A stretch of DNA of 64,000 bases from Dolichospermum sp. LEGE 00240. Lineage in GTDB: Bacteria; Cyanobacteriota; Cyanobacteriia; Cyanobacteriales; Nostocaceae. Where the stretch lies: assembly GCF_015207875.1 (NCBI RefSeq), contig NZ_JADEVZ010000014.1, forward strand, positions 1 through 64,000, read 5' to 3'. Each line of letters opens with the position of its first letter. The stretch's first letter is position 1. Shown piece after piece: positions 1-8,177 of this stretch. The translations under genes and the position numbers were made by a program. The notes beneath the pieces are model-generated. The model did no database searches and had not been told where the DNA came from. It saw only the letters and a program-made list of their open reading frames with translations.

Positions 1-2
1 CA

Positions 3-311
3 CTCAAGCGTGTCAAAGATATGGGCACTCAGGTTTCTCGATTGACGACTATTTGGGCTGACGGTGGGTTTGATGGTCCATCGTTTATGATGTGGGTGAT
101 GGACGTTTGCCGTTGGATTGTTCAGGTGGTGCTACGACCACAGCAAACTAAAAGTTTCGTGGTCCTCAAAAAGCGATGGGTTGTGGAACGTACTTTTGGC
201 TGGCTGATGGGTTGTCGTCGATTAGTCAGAGACTACGAGTTACTACCTGAAACCTCTGAGACTTTTATCTATCTAGCTATGATCCGTATCATGATCAGGC
301 GATTGGCATAA
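3..311 (+). mobile_element. IS5-type DDE transposase, C-terminal part (cut by window edge)
   Basis: The reading frame is open from the left edge of the window and ends at 311, so the N-terminal part lies outside. The tail carries the K-x2-VVERTFGW-x2 block and an Arg-rich helix (CRRLVRDYE) typical of the C-terminal catalytic glutamate region of IS5/IS427-group transposases; the E in VVERTFGW would be the third acidic residue of the DDE triad. The 33 bases after the stop end in a CTCTTAG-like terminus that runs directly into a 122-bp repeat at 345, so the IS right end is probably at about 344. Whether the element is intact cannot be judged here. Confidence 0.85.
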
Positions 312-344
312 ATTTTGACTCCTCAAAACTTTTCAAACATCCTC

Positions 345-466
345 TTAGACAGGGAATTAATTCCCTGGCTTCTGGCTATTTGGAGATTGTTTATTGTGGT
401 TGTCTGAATCAGGATTACCAGGATTTAAGGATGTACAGGATTGTTATTTATAGATTTTCTGTGAAT
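345..466 (+). repeat. 122-bp direct repeat, copy 1
   Basis: This stretch matches 2081-2202 in the same orientation, with one substitution that I can see. It contains the palindrome AGGGAATTAATTCCCT and the dispersed motif TCTGAATCAGGATTACCAGG, further copies of which occur at 1961-2003 (forward) and, degenerate and reversed, near 560-590 and 2768-2830. Near identity points to a recent duplication. Confidence 0.85.
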
Positions 467-586
467 ATTTAATGCTTATAAATTATGATTTAGAGAAAAA
501 TATATTTTCTATCATTTACAAAAACCTATATTTTCTAAAAAACATCCTGAAAATCCTCTAATGCTGGATATCCTGATTCTGACAAT

Positions 587-1012
587 CTAATTATTCCCTG
601 GATTCCTTAATAAAGCCACAAAACCAGCTTGAACAAAATGAATATCAGCCGTTACAGCATAAATTAACCCCTGTTCCTGCATCACAATAAATGAGATACA
701 ATCTGTTAAACCCCAATTTTTATCTTGACGACTGTGATAAAGTTCCAGCGCACGCATGAGAAGCGATGTATCTACACTGACAACTTTGATATTATCTGTT
801 TGATAACACTGATTAATAAACTGAACTGATGCTGTGCGGTTCACTGCACTTAAAGCATTACCAACTTCTATTAAAACTGCTTCTGTTACCCATACTTCAA
901 CGGCATTTTTCACCCTTGGTAATAATGCTTTTGCTTGAGTATGGTATTGATCATTCTTGTTTAATAAAGCCTGAATAAATACCGTATCTAAAAATAGTCT
1001 TTCCTGATTCAT
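587..1012 (-). CDS. PIN-domain toxin (VapC-like ribonuclease)
   Basis: The 141-residue protein has the PIN-domain layout: LFLDTVFIQALLNKND at the N-terminus (first Asp in LDT), an EAVLIEVGNAL segment with the conserved Glu, and W-GLTDCISFIVM with the third acidic site. PIN toxins of this kind are Mg-dependent RNases held inactive by a co-expressed antitoxin. Its start overlaps the stop of the upstream antitoxin gene by 4 bases (ATGA), which implies translational coupling. All visible catalytic acids are present, so the toxin may be functional. Confidence 0.8.
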   Translation of the reverse strand: MNQERLFLDTVFIQALLNKNDQYHTQAKALLPRVKNAVEVWVTEAVLIEVGNALSAVNRTASVQFINQCYQTDNIKVVSVDTSLLMRALELYHSRQDKNWGLTDCISFIVMQEQGLIYAVTADIHFVQAGFVALLRNPGNN

Positions 1013-1398
1013 TCTCTGATCTCATTGTCATGTTTAGAATTACCATATAAATAGTGATTATGTTGACTTGACCAATCACTTGGTGCTTCAATAGTTCCTG
1101 TTAATGCCTCTAGCACATCCCAAGCATTACCTTCATTATTGCGTATTTCTGTAACTTCCACTAAAGGATTTTTAGTTTCATAACATTTAATTTCTAAAGT
1201 TACTATTTCTGGTTTTCGGGATTGAAAAAGTTGAATCAGATTATTTAATGCTTCTTCCTTATTCGCACCAAAACCTTGACATTCTAGTAAACTTAACAGC
1301 GTAGCTTTAACCGTACCATCCTCTTGATTTTCAATTAACACATCATAAGTTAACTTGGGTGCAATTGTGGAAAGAGCATTTTTAACAGCTAAAATCAT
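1009..1398 (-). CDS. Antitoxin of the PIN toxin pair (HicB-like N-terminus)
   Basis: This 129-residue protein begins MILAVKNALSTIAPKLTYDV and continues with a short beta-rich domain (DGTVKATLLSLLECQGFG) resembling the HicB-type fold. It is followed by a variable C-terminal tail that probably binds the toxin. It lies directly upstream of, and overlaps by 4 bases, the PIN toxin gene. The first about 50 residues are nearly identical to the antitoxin at 2308-2649, while the tails differ, so the two are duplicated modules. Placement as antitoxin rests on gene order and size. Confidence 0.7.
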   Translation of the reverse strand: MILAVKNALSTIAPKLTYDVLIENQEDGTVKATLLSLLECQGFGANKEEALNNLIQLFQSRKPEIVTLEIKCYETKNPLVEVTEIRNNEGNAWDVLEALTGTIEAPSDWSSQHNHYLYGNSKHDNEIRE

Positions 1399-1427
1399 GA
1401 TATTTTTACTCTTCTAACTCTAAAATG

Positions 1428-1456
1428 ATTATAACACAATACTTGAACAAAGTGAA
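1428..1456 (-). promoter_or_regulatory. Candidate sigma-70 promoter of the toxin-antitoxin pair
   Basis: On the minus strand a TATAAT box (1428-1433) lies 17 bases from a TTCACT box (1451-1456), about 30 bases upstream of the antitoxin start. The region from 1399 to about 1505 is conserved upstream of the duplicated antitoxin (2650-2757), which supports a regulatory role. Confidence 0.5.
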
Positions 1457-1513
1457 AATTATCATCTAGATGATGTTAAGATTTATAGGACTTTATTAGC
1501 GATCGTCAATTTT

Positions 1514-1960
1514 ATGGACAAAACAATGAATCAAAATAATTTATTAGCAACCTTGCAAGAAAATCGCTTAATGCAAACAGAAGAACAAGTTACAAATTTT
1601 GAAAATGCTTTAGCTGAAATAGCTGAAAATCCTGATGAAAATAAATTATCTGCCTATCATCTAATTTTAGATGATCAATGTCAACAGCCAGAAGTGATGT
1701 TTAGCTTAATTCATTTTCTGGAATCTTTTGATATGGAAAAACAAATTACAGCATTTATTGAAGTCGTTCCACAATTAATGGTAACAGCACCTGAATGGAC
1801 AAGAATTATTCACAACCGGATTTTAAATGATGTATCAGCGTGTCGAGTTTATCAAAATCTATTACATTCAGCTAATTTAAACACTCCTCATTTTCTCTAT
1901 CATCTCTTGGAAGAAAGTATTATCAATAAATTGGAAATTAAAGAAAGTGTACTAACGTGA
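1514..1960 (+). CDS. Hypothetical small acidic helical protein
   Basis: The 148-residue product is acidic and mostly helical by composition. It shows no signal peptide, membrane segment or catalytic motif that I recognise. A stretch of the form HFLESFDMEKQITAF followed by PEWTRIIHNRILND is reminiscent of Imm30-type immunity proteins, but this is a weak resemblance. A second Met at codon 5 is an alternative start. It stands alone on the plus strand between two toxin-antitoxin modules, and a dispersed repeat begins immediately after its stop codon, so its downstream partner, if any, may have been lost. Confidence 0.5.
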   Translation: MDKTMNQNNLLATLQENRLMQTEEQVTNFENALAEIAENPDENKLSAYHLILDDQCQQPEVMFSLIHFLESFDMEKQITAFIEVVPQLMVTAPEWTRIIHNRILNDVSACRVYQNLLHSANLNTPHFLYHLLEESIINKLEIKESVLT

Positions 1961-2003
1961 TTGTCAGAATCAGGATTACCAGGATTTAAGGATGTACAGG
2001 ATT
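1961..2003 (+). repeat. Dispersed TCAGAATCAGGATTACCAGG-type repeat copy
   Basis: This is a shorter copy of the core of the 122-bp repeat. It begins at the base after the stop codon of the preceding gene and shares ATTTAAGGATGTACAGGATT with the copies at 345-466 and 2081-2202. Confidence 0.7.
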
Positions 2004-2080
2004 TGATTGACTTTTTACCTGATGAAGATAAATGTAATATTCCATCATTCCCAATAGTCGGTTTAAACCGACTTGAGCTT

Positions 2081-2202
2081 TTAGACAGGGAATTAATTCC
2101 CTGGCTTCTGGCTATTTGGAGATTGTTTATTGTGGTTGTCTGAATCAGGATTACCAGGATTTAAGGATGTACAGGATTGTAATTTATAGATTTTCTGTGA
2201 AT
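2081..2202 (+). repeat. 122-bp direct repeat, copy 2, inserted in a vapC
   Basis: This is the second copy of the 345-466 repeat. On the minus strand its edge at about 2203 coincides with the point where the PIN-toxin homology of the gene starting at 2293 stops, so the repeat has replaced or interrupted the rest of that toxin. Confidence 0.85.
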
Positions 2203-2203
2203 G

Positions 2204-2293
2204 ATTAAACATACTTAATCTTTGTCTGATCAATGTATTTCCTCTTTGCAATAATGACAGATGATCAGTGTCTAGTATTCTTAAATTATTCAC
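2204..2293 (-). pseudogene. Truncated PIN-domain toxin (vapC) fragment
   Basis: Only the first about 30 codons remain: the start reads MNNLRILDTDHLSLLQRGN, the classic PIN N-terminus with the first catalytic Asp (LDTDH). Toxin-like sequence then stops and the frame runs through the 122-bp repeat. All other PIN acidic residues are missing, so it cannot be an active nuclease. It sits 14 bases downstream of an apparently intact antitoxin gene. The fragment belongs to a different PIN subfamily from the toxin at 587-1012. Confidence 0.8.
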
Positions 2294-2307
2294 TGCTTTA
2301 CTTACCT

Positions 2308-2649
2308 TTATTCATTATTTGCATCTAATTCACGACGATATTCTTGTATATATTCCAACATTTGATCAAAGTGTGGATCATCTTTATACTTACCTGCTAT
2401 TTTCATCCAAGGATTTTCAATTTGAGGAGATTTAATTTCTAAAGTGACAATCTTAGCATTTCCTAAACGAACTTGCAAAATCTTATCTAATTCTTCTATT
2501 GCTTCCGTTTCTGTATTCCCTAAACCTTGACATTCTGGTAAACTTAATAATGTCGCTTTCACAGTACCATCTGCTTGATTTTCAATCAACACATCATAAG
2601 TTAACTTAGGTGCAATAGTAGGAGAAGGATTTTTCACAGCTAAAATCAT
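2308..2649 (-). CDS. Orphan antitoxin paralogue (HicB-like N-terminus)
   Basis: The 113-residue protein starts MILAVKNPSPTIAPKLTYDV and is nearly identical to the antitoxin at 1009-1398 over its first 50 residues (DGTVKATLLSLPECQGLG). It then diverges into a different tail (MKIAGKYKDDPHFDQMLEYI). This looks like a conserved DNA-binding or folding half with a partner-specific half. Its downstream toxin is broken by the 122-bp repeat, so it is probably an orphan that could still act as a repressor or buffer. The upstream regulatory region is also shared with the other module. Confidence 0.7.
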   Translation of the reverse strand: MILAVKNPSPTIAPKLTYDVLIENQADGTVKATLLSLPECQGLGNTETEAIEELDKILQVRLGNAKIVTLEIKSPQIENPWMKIAGKYKDDPHFDQMLEYIQEYRRELDANNE

Positions 2650-2678
2650 GATATTTCTACTCTTCTAATTCTGAATTG

Positions 2679-2707
2679 ATTATAACATAATACTTGAAAA
2701 TAGTTAA
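2679..2707 (-). promoter_or_regulatory. Candidate promoter of the orphan antitoxin
   Basis: A TATAAT box (2679-2684, minus strand) lies 17 bases from a TTAACT box (2702-2707). The position relative to the gene and the surrounding sequence match the duplicated promoter at 1428-1456. Confidence 0.45.
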
Positions 2708-2854
2708 AATTATCATCTACAGGATTTTAAGATTTATAGAATTTTATTAGCGATCGCCTGATATTTTATCATCCTGTTAATCCTTTAATCTTGGACATCC
2801 TGATTCAGACAAAAAATATCCTGAAAATCCTCATGGTAATAAGATTTGCTACTT

Positions 2855-3105
2855 TTAATCTAGCTCTCTGCGTCCTTCTAATGCTCTAGCTAAAGTTAAT
2901 TCATCAGCATATTCTAAATCACCACCTACAGGTAAACCAAAAGCAATGCGGGTGACTTTTGTAAATGGTTTTGGCAATTGACCTATGTATAATAAGGCTT
3001 CTACTCTGCTTCTGGTCTTTTTAAGATGTGCAAAGCTAAACGTTGGGCGCTTTTGGGACTAACTCCGGGTAGCCGTTGCAATTGTTCGATTAATTTGGCT
3101 CAAAA
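2855..3105 (-). pseudogene. recR: recR remnant (recombination mediator), internally deleted
   Basis: Read on the minus strand, the upstream part encodes [20 protein letters not shown] followed by [12 protein letters not shown], the helix-hairpin-helix N-terminus of RecR. After a stop and a frame change comes the C-terminal end, [20 protein letters not shown] then [13 protein letters not shown] and a stop. The zinc-finger and Toprim portions between them (well over 100 residues) are absent, and no start codon precedes the first part. This is a dead gene; a functional recR should exist elsewhere in the genome. Confidence 0.85.
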
Positions 3106-3144
3106 TGAACTATGTTTCGTCCAACGGTAATTCGTGACAACTGA

Positions 3145-3744
3145 CTAACTATGAATTCTCGGTTCTGGGTGTAAGGTTGATAATAATTGACTTTCCACCT
3201 CTGCTAATTCATCTAATCTGTCCATGACGATTTTGCGGTCATAATAGGTGTCAGCTAAAACCCAATAGGTGCCAAAATGTCTGGCTTCTGATGCCATTAA
3301 ACTGCGGTAAAATTGAGCTAGTTCTGGTTCTGGACAGTTAGCAGCTAGGAGTCCTAAGCGTTCATGACTGCGAGCTTCGATTAAGCCGGTGACGAGTAAG
3401 GAGTCTAAAAATCTCTGGGGTTCTTGTCCCCTAACTTGGGATTTTAACCCTGCACCGTAGGGGGGTGCGGATAGGGCTGCTAGTTTGATCTGACGGCGTT
3501 CTAGCCATTGATTAACAAGTTCAAAGTGTTCGAGTTCTTCACGAGCGATCGCTGTTAACTCCCTGACCATTTTAGCATTAGAGGGATAGCGAAACATCAT
3601 ATTTAATGCTACTCCGGCAGCTTTGCGTTCACAGTGGGAGTGGTCTAATAAAATAATATCAAGGTTAGCGATCGCTTGCTCTACCCAAGCATCACTGGTA
3701 GGTTGTTTGAGGGCGTTGATTGTGGGTAAAGGTGAACTCAGCAC
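3145..3744 (-). CDS. miaE: tRNA-(ms2io6A)-hydroxylase MiaE
   Basis: The 199-residue protein is a ferritin-like di-iron hydroxylase that oxidises the isopentenyl side chain of ms2i6A37 in tRNA. Iron-ligand motifs are visible in order: HCERKAAGVALN, REELEHFELV, LIEARSHERL and MASEARHFGTYW, giving the paired E and ExxH ligands. The length fits the family (about 190-200). It stands alone on the minus strand, followed by the recR remnant, and the start is the first ATG of the frame. Confidence 0.9.
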   Translation of the reverse strand: MLSSPLPTINALKQPTSDAWVEQAIANLDIILLDHSHCERKAAGVALNMMFRYPSNAKMVRELTAIAREELEHFELVNQWLERRQIKLAALSAPPYGAGLKSQVRGQEPQRFLDSLLVTGLIEARSHERLGLLAANCPEPELAQFYRSLMASEARHFGTYWVLADTYYDRKIVMDRLDELAEVESQLLSTLHPEPRIHS

Positions 3745-3829
3745 AGCGAAGAAACTCCAAATTTGATAATTATTTTTAATCTAGGAAAAAGGACGTTTGC
3801 CGAATTATTTCTATAATACAATAAATTTG

Positions 3830-3941
3830 GGCGTTGCTGAATGAAAGTATCAATTTGTCTCACGCAGAGGCGCAAAGGCGCAAAGAGTAAGAGTTTGAGA
3901 AAGGGAATTTTCGATTTTCATACCGCCATTATTCAATGCCT
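3830..3941. mobile_element. 112-bp MITE with 8-bp target duplication, copy A
   Basis: The element begins GGCGTTGCTGAAT and ends ATTCAATGCC, an imperfect terminal inverted repeat, and it is flanked by TAAATTTG on both sides (3822-3829 and 3942-3949). The interior carries the CTCACGCAGAGGCGCAAAGG motif. No coding potential is seen, so it must have been mobilised by a transposase in trans. The right flank touches the stop codon of the next gene. Confidence 0.85.
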
Positions 3942-3949
3942 AAATTTGA

Positions 3950-4711
3950 TTATTTATTAACGGACACAAACGGTAGTTTTAATAAACTGATGACATTAAA
4001 ATCTCTAGTTTCTTCGGGTACACCAAATTGGATGGTTTCTGGTTGGGGTGGATAATAACGGGATTGAAATATTATATCCCAGATAGTTAACAAACTGGTG
4101 TAATTACTATTTAAATATTTTGTTAGTTGACAATGGTGAGCGCGATGATAATTAGGTGTGACAATAAAATAACTCAGAAATTTATCTATTTTGAAGGGTA
4201 AAGCAAAATTACTATGATGAAAAACTAAGGATATAGCAAATAAAGATTCATATAATATCCACGCATTTGGGGTAATTCCCAATAGATAAATTAACCCAAT
4301 TTTGGGGATGTTGGAGACAATTACTTCTCCTGGATGAAAGCGGTAAGCTGTGGATATATTCATCCATTTATCTGTATGATGGACTTTGTGAAACCGCCAA
4401 GCAAAATCCCAAGTGTGGATTAATCTATGCCACGTATACATATATAAATCCAGCAATAAAAAAGAGAGAATAAAGTGCAACCAGGGTGAATTTAGATCAT
4501 AAAAAAATCCCAGTGACAAAGTTGGTTTCCAGAGAAATTTTAAGATTAAAATAATTGTGATGTTAACCACCAAAGAATTTACTAAACCTAAAATTAAATT
4601 GTGAATAACTCTTTTAAGTAAAGTTTGATGATATGGAAAAAAAGGAATTGAGGTTTCTAGGATTCCAAATATTACGATACTGCTGACAACAGCCAGAGAT
4701 TTATATTCCAT
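3950..4711 (-). CDS. Sterol desaturase / fatty acid hydroxylase family membrane protein
   Basis: The 253-residue protein has several hydrophobic segments and the tripartite histidine signature of non-haem di-iron membrane hydroxylases: HRLIHT, HKVHHTDK, HHSN and HRAHHCQ. Family members hydroxylate or desaturate sterols, carotenoids and fatty acids. The substrate cannot be deduced from sequence; lipid or carotenoid modification is likely in a cyanobacterium. It stands as a single gene on the minus strand with a MITE immediately 3' of it. Confidence 0.8.
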   Translation of the reverse strand: MEYKSLAVVSSIVIFGILETSIPFFPYHQTLLKRVIHNLILGLVNSLVVNITIILILKFLWKPTLSLGFFYDLNSPWLHFILSFLLLDLYMYTWHRLIHTWDFAWRFHKVHHTDKWMNISTAYRFHPGEVIVSNIPKIGLIYLLGITPNAWILYESLFAISLVFHHSNFALPFKIDKFLSYFIVTPNYHRAHHCQLTKYLNSNYTSLLTIWDIIFQSRYYPPQPETIQFGVPEETRDFNVISLLKLPFVSVNK

Positions 4712-4815
4712 TTTGTTTGATGTCCTGATAATTCTGCCGTAGATGGGTCAATTTTTTCTCTCTATTTATAAATTTTACCATGAATATTTTCTTGAGTCTC
4801 AAGAACAAAGAACAA

Positions 4816-4846
4816 GATCCCCGACTTCTTTAAGAAGTCGGGGATC
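4816..4846. repeat. GATCCCCGACTTCTT hairpin repeat
   Basis: A perfect 15-bp inverted repeat with a single central base lies just after the 3' end of the MerA-like gene. Near-identical hairpins occur at 14722-14751, 53736-53766 and 61118-61146, and a degenerate one at 10022-10047, all within about 80 bases of a gene's stop codon. It may act in 3'-end formation or mRNA stability. Confidence 0.8.
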
Positions 4847-4859
4847 TGAAACTCTTAAT

Positions 4860-6407
4860 TTAAGAAAATTTTGTTAAAAATCCCAATAATTGCTTAGTTT
4901 TTGGTGTGAGTAAAGTTTTGCGATAAGCGTCTGCGGCTTTTTTAATTGCTTCTGCTTGGGTGGGGTAAGGATGAATTACAGTGCTAAGTTTACTTAAACC
5001 AATATTGTTAACAATAGCTGTGGTAATTTCGGAAATCATCTCTCCTGCATGATTAGCAACTATGGTTGCACCCAGGATTTGATCTGAGCCTTTTTTGTGA
5101 TGAATCTTTAAAAAACCAGATTCTTCATGATCGGCGATCGCTCGATCTATACGAATATAAGGAATCTTAATAGTTTCTATTTTTATACCCAATTTTTCCG
5201 CCTCCTTTGCATACATCCCCACATGGGCAATTTCCGGGCTGGTATATGTCACCCAAGGCATCACTAAACTACTGAGTTTAGATCGTCCCCAACCAAAGGG
5301 CGAAAACAGGGTATTTTTAATCACAATTCGCGCTGCTGCATCTGCCGCATGGGTGAATTTCCAATTCATGCAGATATCACCAGCAGCGTAAATTTTCGGA
5401 TTTGTGGTTTGCAAATAATCATTTACTTTCACACCAAAGGTTTGATCATATTCTACACTCACTGCCTCTAAATTCAAATTTTCCACATTTGGCGCCCGTC
5501 CCGCACCAACTAATATTTCATCAACTGTCACCGAATCTCTTTCACTATTCACAGAAAAATAGAGGCGTTTTCCTTCCGTAACTGTAACTACTTCTTCCAA
5601 TTGACAATTTAATACTAAACGAATCCCTTCATCAATTAAAACTTTTTGCAAAATTTCTGCTGCTTCTGGATCTTCCTGATTTAAAATATGTGAACCGCGA
5701 TGAAATAATGTCACTTCACAACCCAAACGCCGGAATGTTTGTGCTAGTTCACAACCGACAGGCCCACCACCAATCACTGCTAATTTTTCGGGTTTTTGAG
5801 TCAGAGAAAAAACAGTTTCATTGGTTAAATAACCGGCTGCTTCAATTCCCCGAATTTTCGGTTTAACAGCCCTAGCACCTGTCGCAATCACAGCTTTTTT
5901 AAATTTTAATGTTTGCTGATCAACTTCTATAGTATTGTTACTTTTAAATTTACCAGCACCTAAAAAAACATCAATTCCTAAACTTTTAAATCTTTCCACA
6001 GAATCATGATGACTAATACTCGCCCGAATCCGCCGCATTCTCTCCATAACTGTGGCAAAGTCTACATCAAATTGCTGGGAAATATTAATCCCTAAATCTT
6101 TAGCTTTTTTGATTTCTTCAACTACACGAGCAGAACGAATTAAACATTTAGAGGGGATACAACCAAAATTTAAACAATCTCCTCCCATGAGATTTTTTTC
6201 AATTAAGGCTATTTTCAAACCCAAATCTAAACCCCCAGCCCCCGCAGCTACAACTAAACCCGCAGTTCCCCCACCAATAACTACCAAATCATAATCATCA
6301 GCCGGTTGGGGATTTAGCCAGTTATCGGGATGAACATTTTTGATTAGTTTTTGATTAAACTCATCCATTGGACGCATTGTGACTCTGGGAGATTCTGAAT
6401 TTGACAT
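4860..6407 (-). CDS. MerA-like pyridine nucleotide-disulfide oxidoreductase
   Basis: The product (515 residues from the chosen start) is a class I flavoprotein disulfide reductase. It has an FAD-binding GGGTAGLVVAAG motif, the redox-active disulfide GGDCLNFGCIPSK, an NAD(P)-binding GGGPVGCEL, a second FAD motif AAGDI, and a C-terminal HPYPTQAE dimer-interface motif. The start was moved to 6407 because AGAGG precedes that ATG; the frame extends ten codons further upstream. Cyanobacterial members are often annotated mercuric reductase but lack the N-terminal metal-binding domain, as here, so the substrate is uncertain. It lies 141 bases downstream of a TVP38 gene in a likely operon. Confidence 0.85.
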   Translation of the reverse strand: MSNSESPRVTMRPMDEFNQKLIKNVHPDNWLNPQPADDYDLVVIGGGTAGLVVAAGAGGLDLGLKIALIEKNLMGGDCLNFGCIPSKCLIRSARVVEEIKKAKDLGINISQQFDVDFATVMERMRRIRASISHHDSVERFKSLGIDVFLGAGKFKSNNTIEVDQQTLKFKKAVIATGARAVKPKIRGIEAAGYLTNETVFSLTQKPEKLAVIGGGPVGCELAQTFRRLGCEVTLFHRGSHILNQEDPEAAEILQKVLIDEGIRLVLNCQLEEVVTVTEGKRLYFSVNSERDSVTVDEILVGAGRAPNVENLNLEAVSVEYDQTFGVKVNDYLQTTNPKIYAAGDICMNWKFTHAADAAARIVIKNTLFSPFGWGRSKLSSLVMPWVTYTSPEIAHVGMYAKEAEKLGIKIETIKIPYIRIDRAIADHEESGFLKIHHKKGSDQILGATIVANHAGEMISEITTAIVNNIGLSKLSTVIHPYPTQAEAIKKAADAYRKTLLTPKTKQLLGFLTKFS

Positions 6408-6548
6408 TAGTATTACCTCTAAATGGTCAGGTATCAAGTATATTCTTGATTGGGCGATCTTTTTTATAGATACATCATTATCAAAAATTTGTCAGGTTTA
6501 TATTTAACAAATTCCCTAAAATTGTCGCAGATAGAAAATAGAAAATTA

Positions 6549-7232
6549 TCATAAAATCTCCTCTTCTAAAGCTTTTTTAGCGATCTTAGTTACATAAACT
6601 GTGACAGCAATTGTCGCTATAAATCCGATGATTTGAATTACCCAGTGAAGAATCGTATTATTGGGTTGATTCTTATTACCAATTAAGGCTAGATCTCCTA
6701 CTAAATAACCAAAATAAACATACATAATTGTTCCAGGAATCATCCCCACTGAACCAATTAAATAGTCTTGAAAAGCAACACTAGTAATTCCAAAAGCATA
6801 GTTTAATAAGTTGAAGGGAAAAAGGGGAGAAAGTCGGACTAATAGGACGATTTTTAATCCTTCTTTACTAACGGCTTTATCAATGATGGCAAATTTTTTA
6901 TAACTAGATATTTTCTTTTTTACCCAACCTTGAGCTAAATAACGTCCTACTAAAAATGCAGCTACAGCACCCAAAGTAGCACCAATAAACACATACAAAG
7001 AACCCCAGATTACCCCAAAAATTATCCCAGCACCTAAGGTGAGAATTGCGGCTGGTAAAAAGGCTAAAGTAGCAATAATGTAGATACCAATAAATACTAT
7101 TCCCCCCACAGCACCAAGACTATTAATCCATTGTAAAGTATTTTGTAAAAATGACAGGAAACCGAGAGAAGATACACTAATAGATTCCTGTAATAAAGCT
7201 AAATCTATTGCTGATAAAAATGTCATGACCAT
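6549..7232 (-). CDS. TVP38/TMEM64 (DedA superfamily) membrane protein
   Basis: The 227-residue protein is very hydrophobic, with about five to six membrane segments, and carries the VTT/SNARE-associated domain signature: LPAAILTLGAGIIFG, LVGRYLA, RLSPLFPFNLLNYAFG and a GMIPGTIMYVYFG segment. Homologues act in lipid scrambling or transport-related processes in the cytoplasmic membrane. Its start is 9 bases from the stop of the upstream glycosyltransferase and it precedes the MerA-like gene, an arrangement that suggests co-transcription. Confidence 0.85.
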   Translation of the reverse strand: MVMTFLSAIDLALLQESISVSSLGFLSFLQNTLQWINSLGAVGGIVFIGIYIIATLAFLPAAILTLGAGIIFGVIWGSLYVFIGATLGAVAAFLVGRYLAQGWVKKKISSYKKFAIIDKAVSKEGLKIVLLVRLSPLFPFNLLNYAFGITSVAFQDYLIGSVGMIPGTIMYVYFGYLVGDLALIGNKNQPNNTILHWVIQIIGFIATIAVTVYVTKIAKKALEEEIL

Positions 7233-7241
7233 AAGAATTAT

Positions 7242-7928
7242 TTACAATTTTGAAGAAGAGTACCAATTACGAATTCGATGGGGGGATATCCCTAGTAAAT
7301 AAGCGATGACGATAATTTGATTCCAAAGAGTAGTTCGGATAATTCCTTTTTTTAACCATCTGCGAGGTGAGGTAATTACAGGTGTTGGTAATAGATAAAT
7401 TTTCCCCAGTTTTTTTAATTTTCTCATAAGTTCAAAGTCTTCCATAATTGGAATTTGGGGGAAATTACCAACTTGCCCAAATACATCTTTGGTGAGAAAA
7501 ATTGCTTGATCACCATAGGGCATTTGCCAAAGATGCGATCGCCATTTTACCCCAAATTCGACCAAACGCAAGCCCCAATCGGGGGCATTTATTCGTAAAG
7601 CAAACGCACCAGCGACAATTCCCGGTTTTACTAAGGTTGTACGAATCATCTGCTCGAAATTAGTCGGTAACCGAGTATCAGCATGGAGAAACAGCAAAAT
7701 CTCCCCACTAGCAGCCATAGCACCCGCATTCATTTGATTAGCACGTCCGGGAGGAGAAATAATCACCTGAACATTTAAGGATTTGGCTATTAATAATGTT
7801 TGATCTTTTGAATCACCATCAACCACAATTATTTCTACATTATTATTGGATTGGCTGCTAATGATTGCTTCTTTAATATTACCCGCTTCATTAAGTGTGG
7901 GAATAATAATAGAAATTTGAGGATTCAT
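7242..7928 (-). CDS. TIGR04283-type family 2 glycosyltransferase
   Basis: The 228-residue protein is a compact GT-A glycosyltransferase. It opens with ISIIIPTLNEAGNI, has the nucleotide-sugar VVDGDSKDQT motif and FLHADTRLP as the DxD-like metal site, and ends with RRWLKKGIIRTTLWNQ. This fits the TIGR04283 family, often linked with arsenosugar and selenium-domain genes. No radical-SAM partner is seen nearby. It is the first gene of the cluster with the TVP38 and MerA-like genes. Short tandem AGGAGTC heptamers lie just upstream (7932-7960). Confidence 0.8.
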   Translation of the reverse strand: MNPQISIIIPTLNEAGNIKEAIISSQSNNNVEIIVVDGDSKDQTLLIAKSLNVQVIISPPGRANQMNAGAMAASGEILLFLHADTRLPTNFEQMIRTTLVKPGIVAGAFALRINAPDWGLRLVEFGVKWRSHLWQMPYGDQAIFLTKDVFGQVGNFPQIPIMEDFELMRKLKKLGKIYLLPTPVITSPRRWLKKGIIRTTLWNQIIVIAYLLGISPHRIRNWYSSSKL

Positions 7929-7929
7929 A

Positions 7930-7960
<31 letters not shown>

Positions 7961-8053
7961 AAGGAGGAAGAATTGGAGGATTGATTTATTAGGGTTTTCG
8001 GTTTATATAGCTAACGCTACGCTATCAGCAAGTTATATTGATCAAGATATTTA

Positions 8054-8163
8054 GGCGTTGCTGATAGCCATATTGAGGTATGAAACTCAAACATTCTATT
8101 TCTCAATCTCTTACTCTTTGCGCCTCTGCGTGAAAAAAAATCATTCTTTCATTCACCAATGCC
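8054..8163. mobile_element. 110-bp MITE with 8-bp target duplication, copy B
   Basis: This copy begins GGCGTTGCTGATAGCC, ends ACCAATGCC and is flanked by GATATTTA at 8046-8053 and 8164-8171. The internal CTTTGCGCCTCTGCGTGA motif is the reverse complement of that in copy A. Confidence 0.85.
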
Positions 8164-8177
8164 GATATTTAAATTAG

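Noticed and set aside
1961..2143. A 60-codon frame right after the gene ending at 1960
   Set aside because: It is made mostly of the dispersed TCAGGATTACCAGG repeat and part of the 122-bp repeat, so it is a repeat-derived frame and not a gene.
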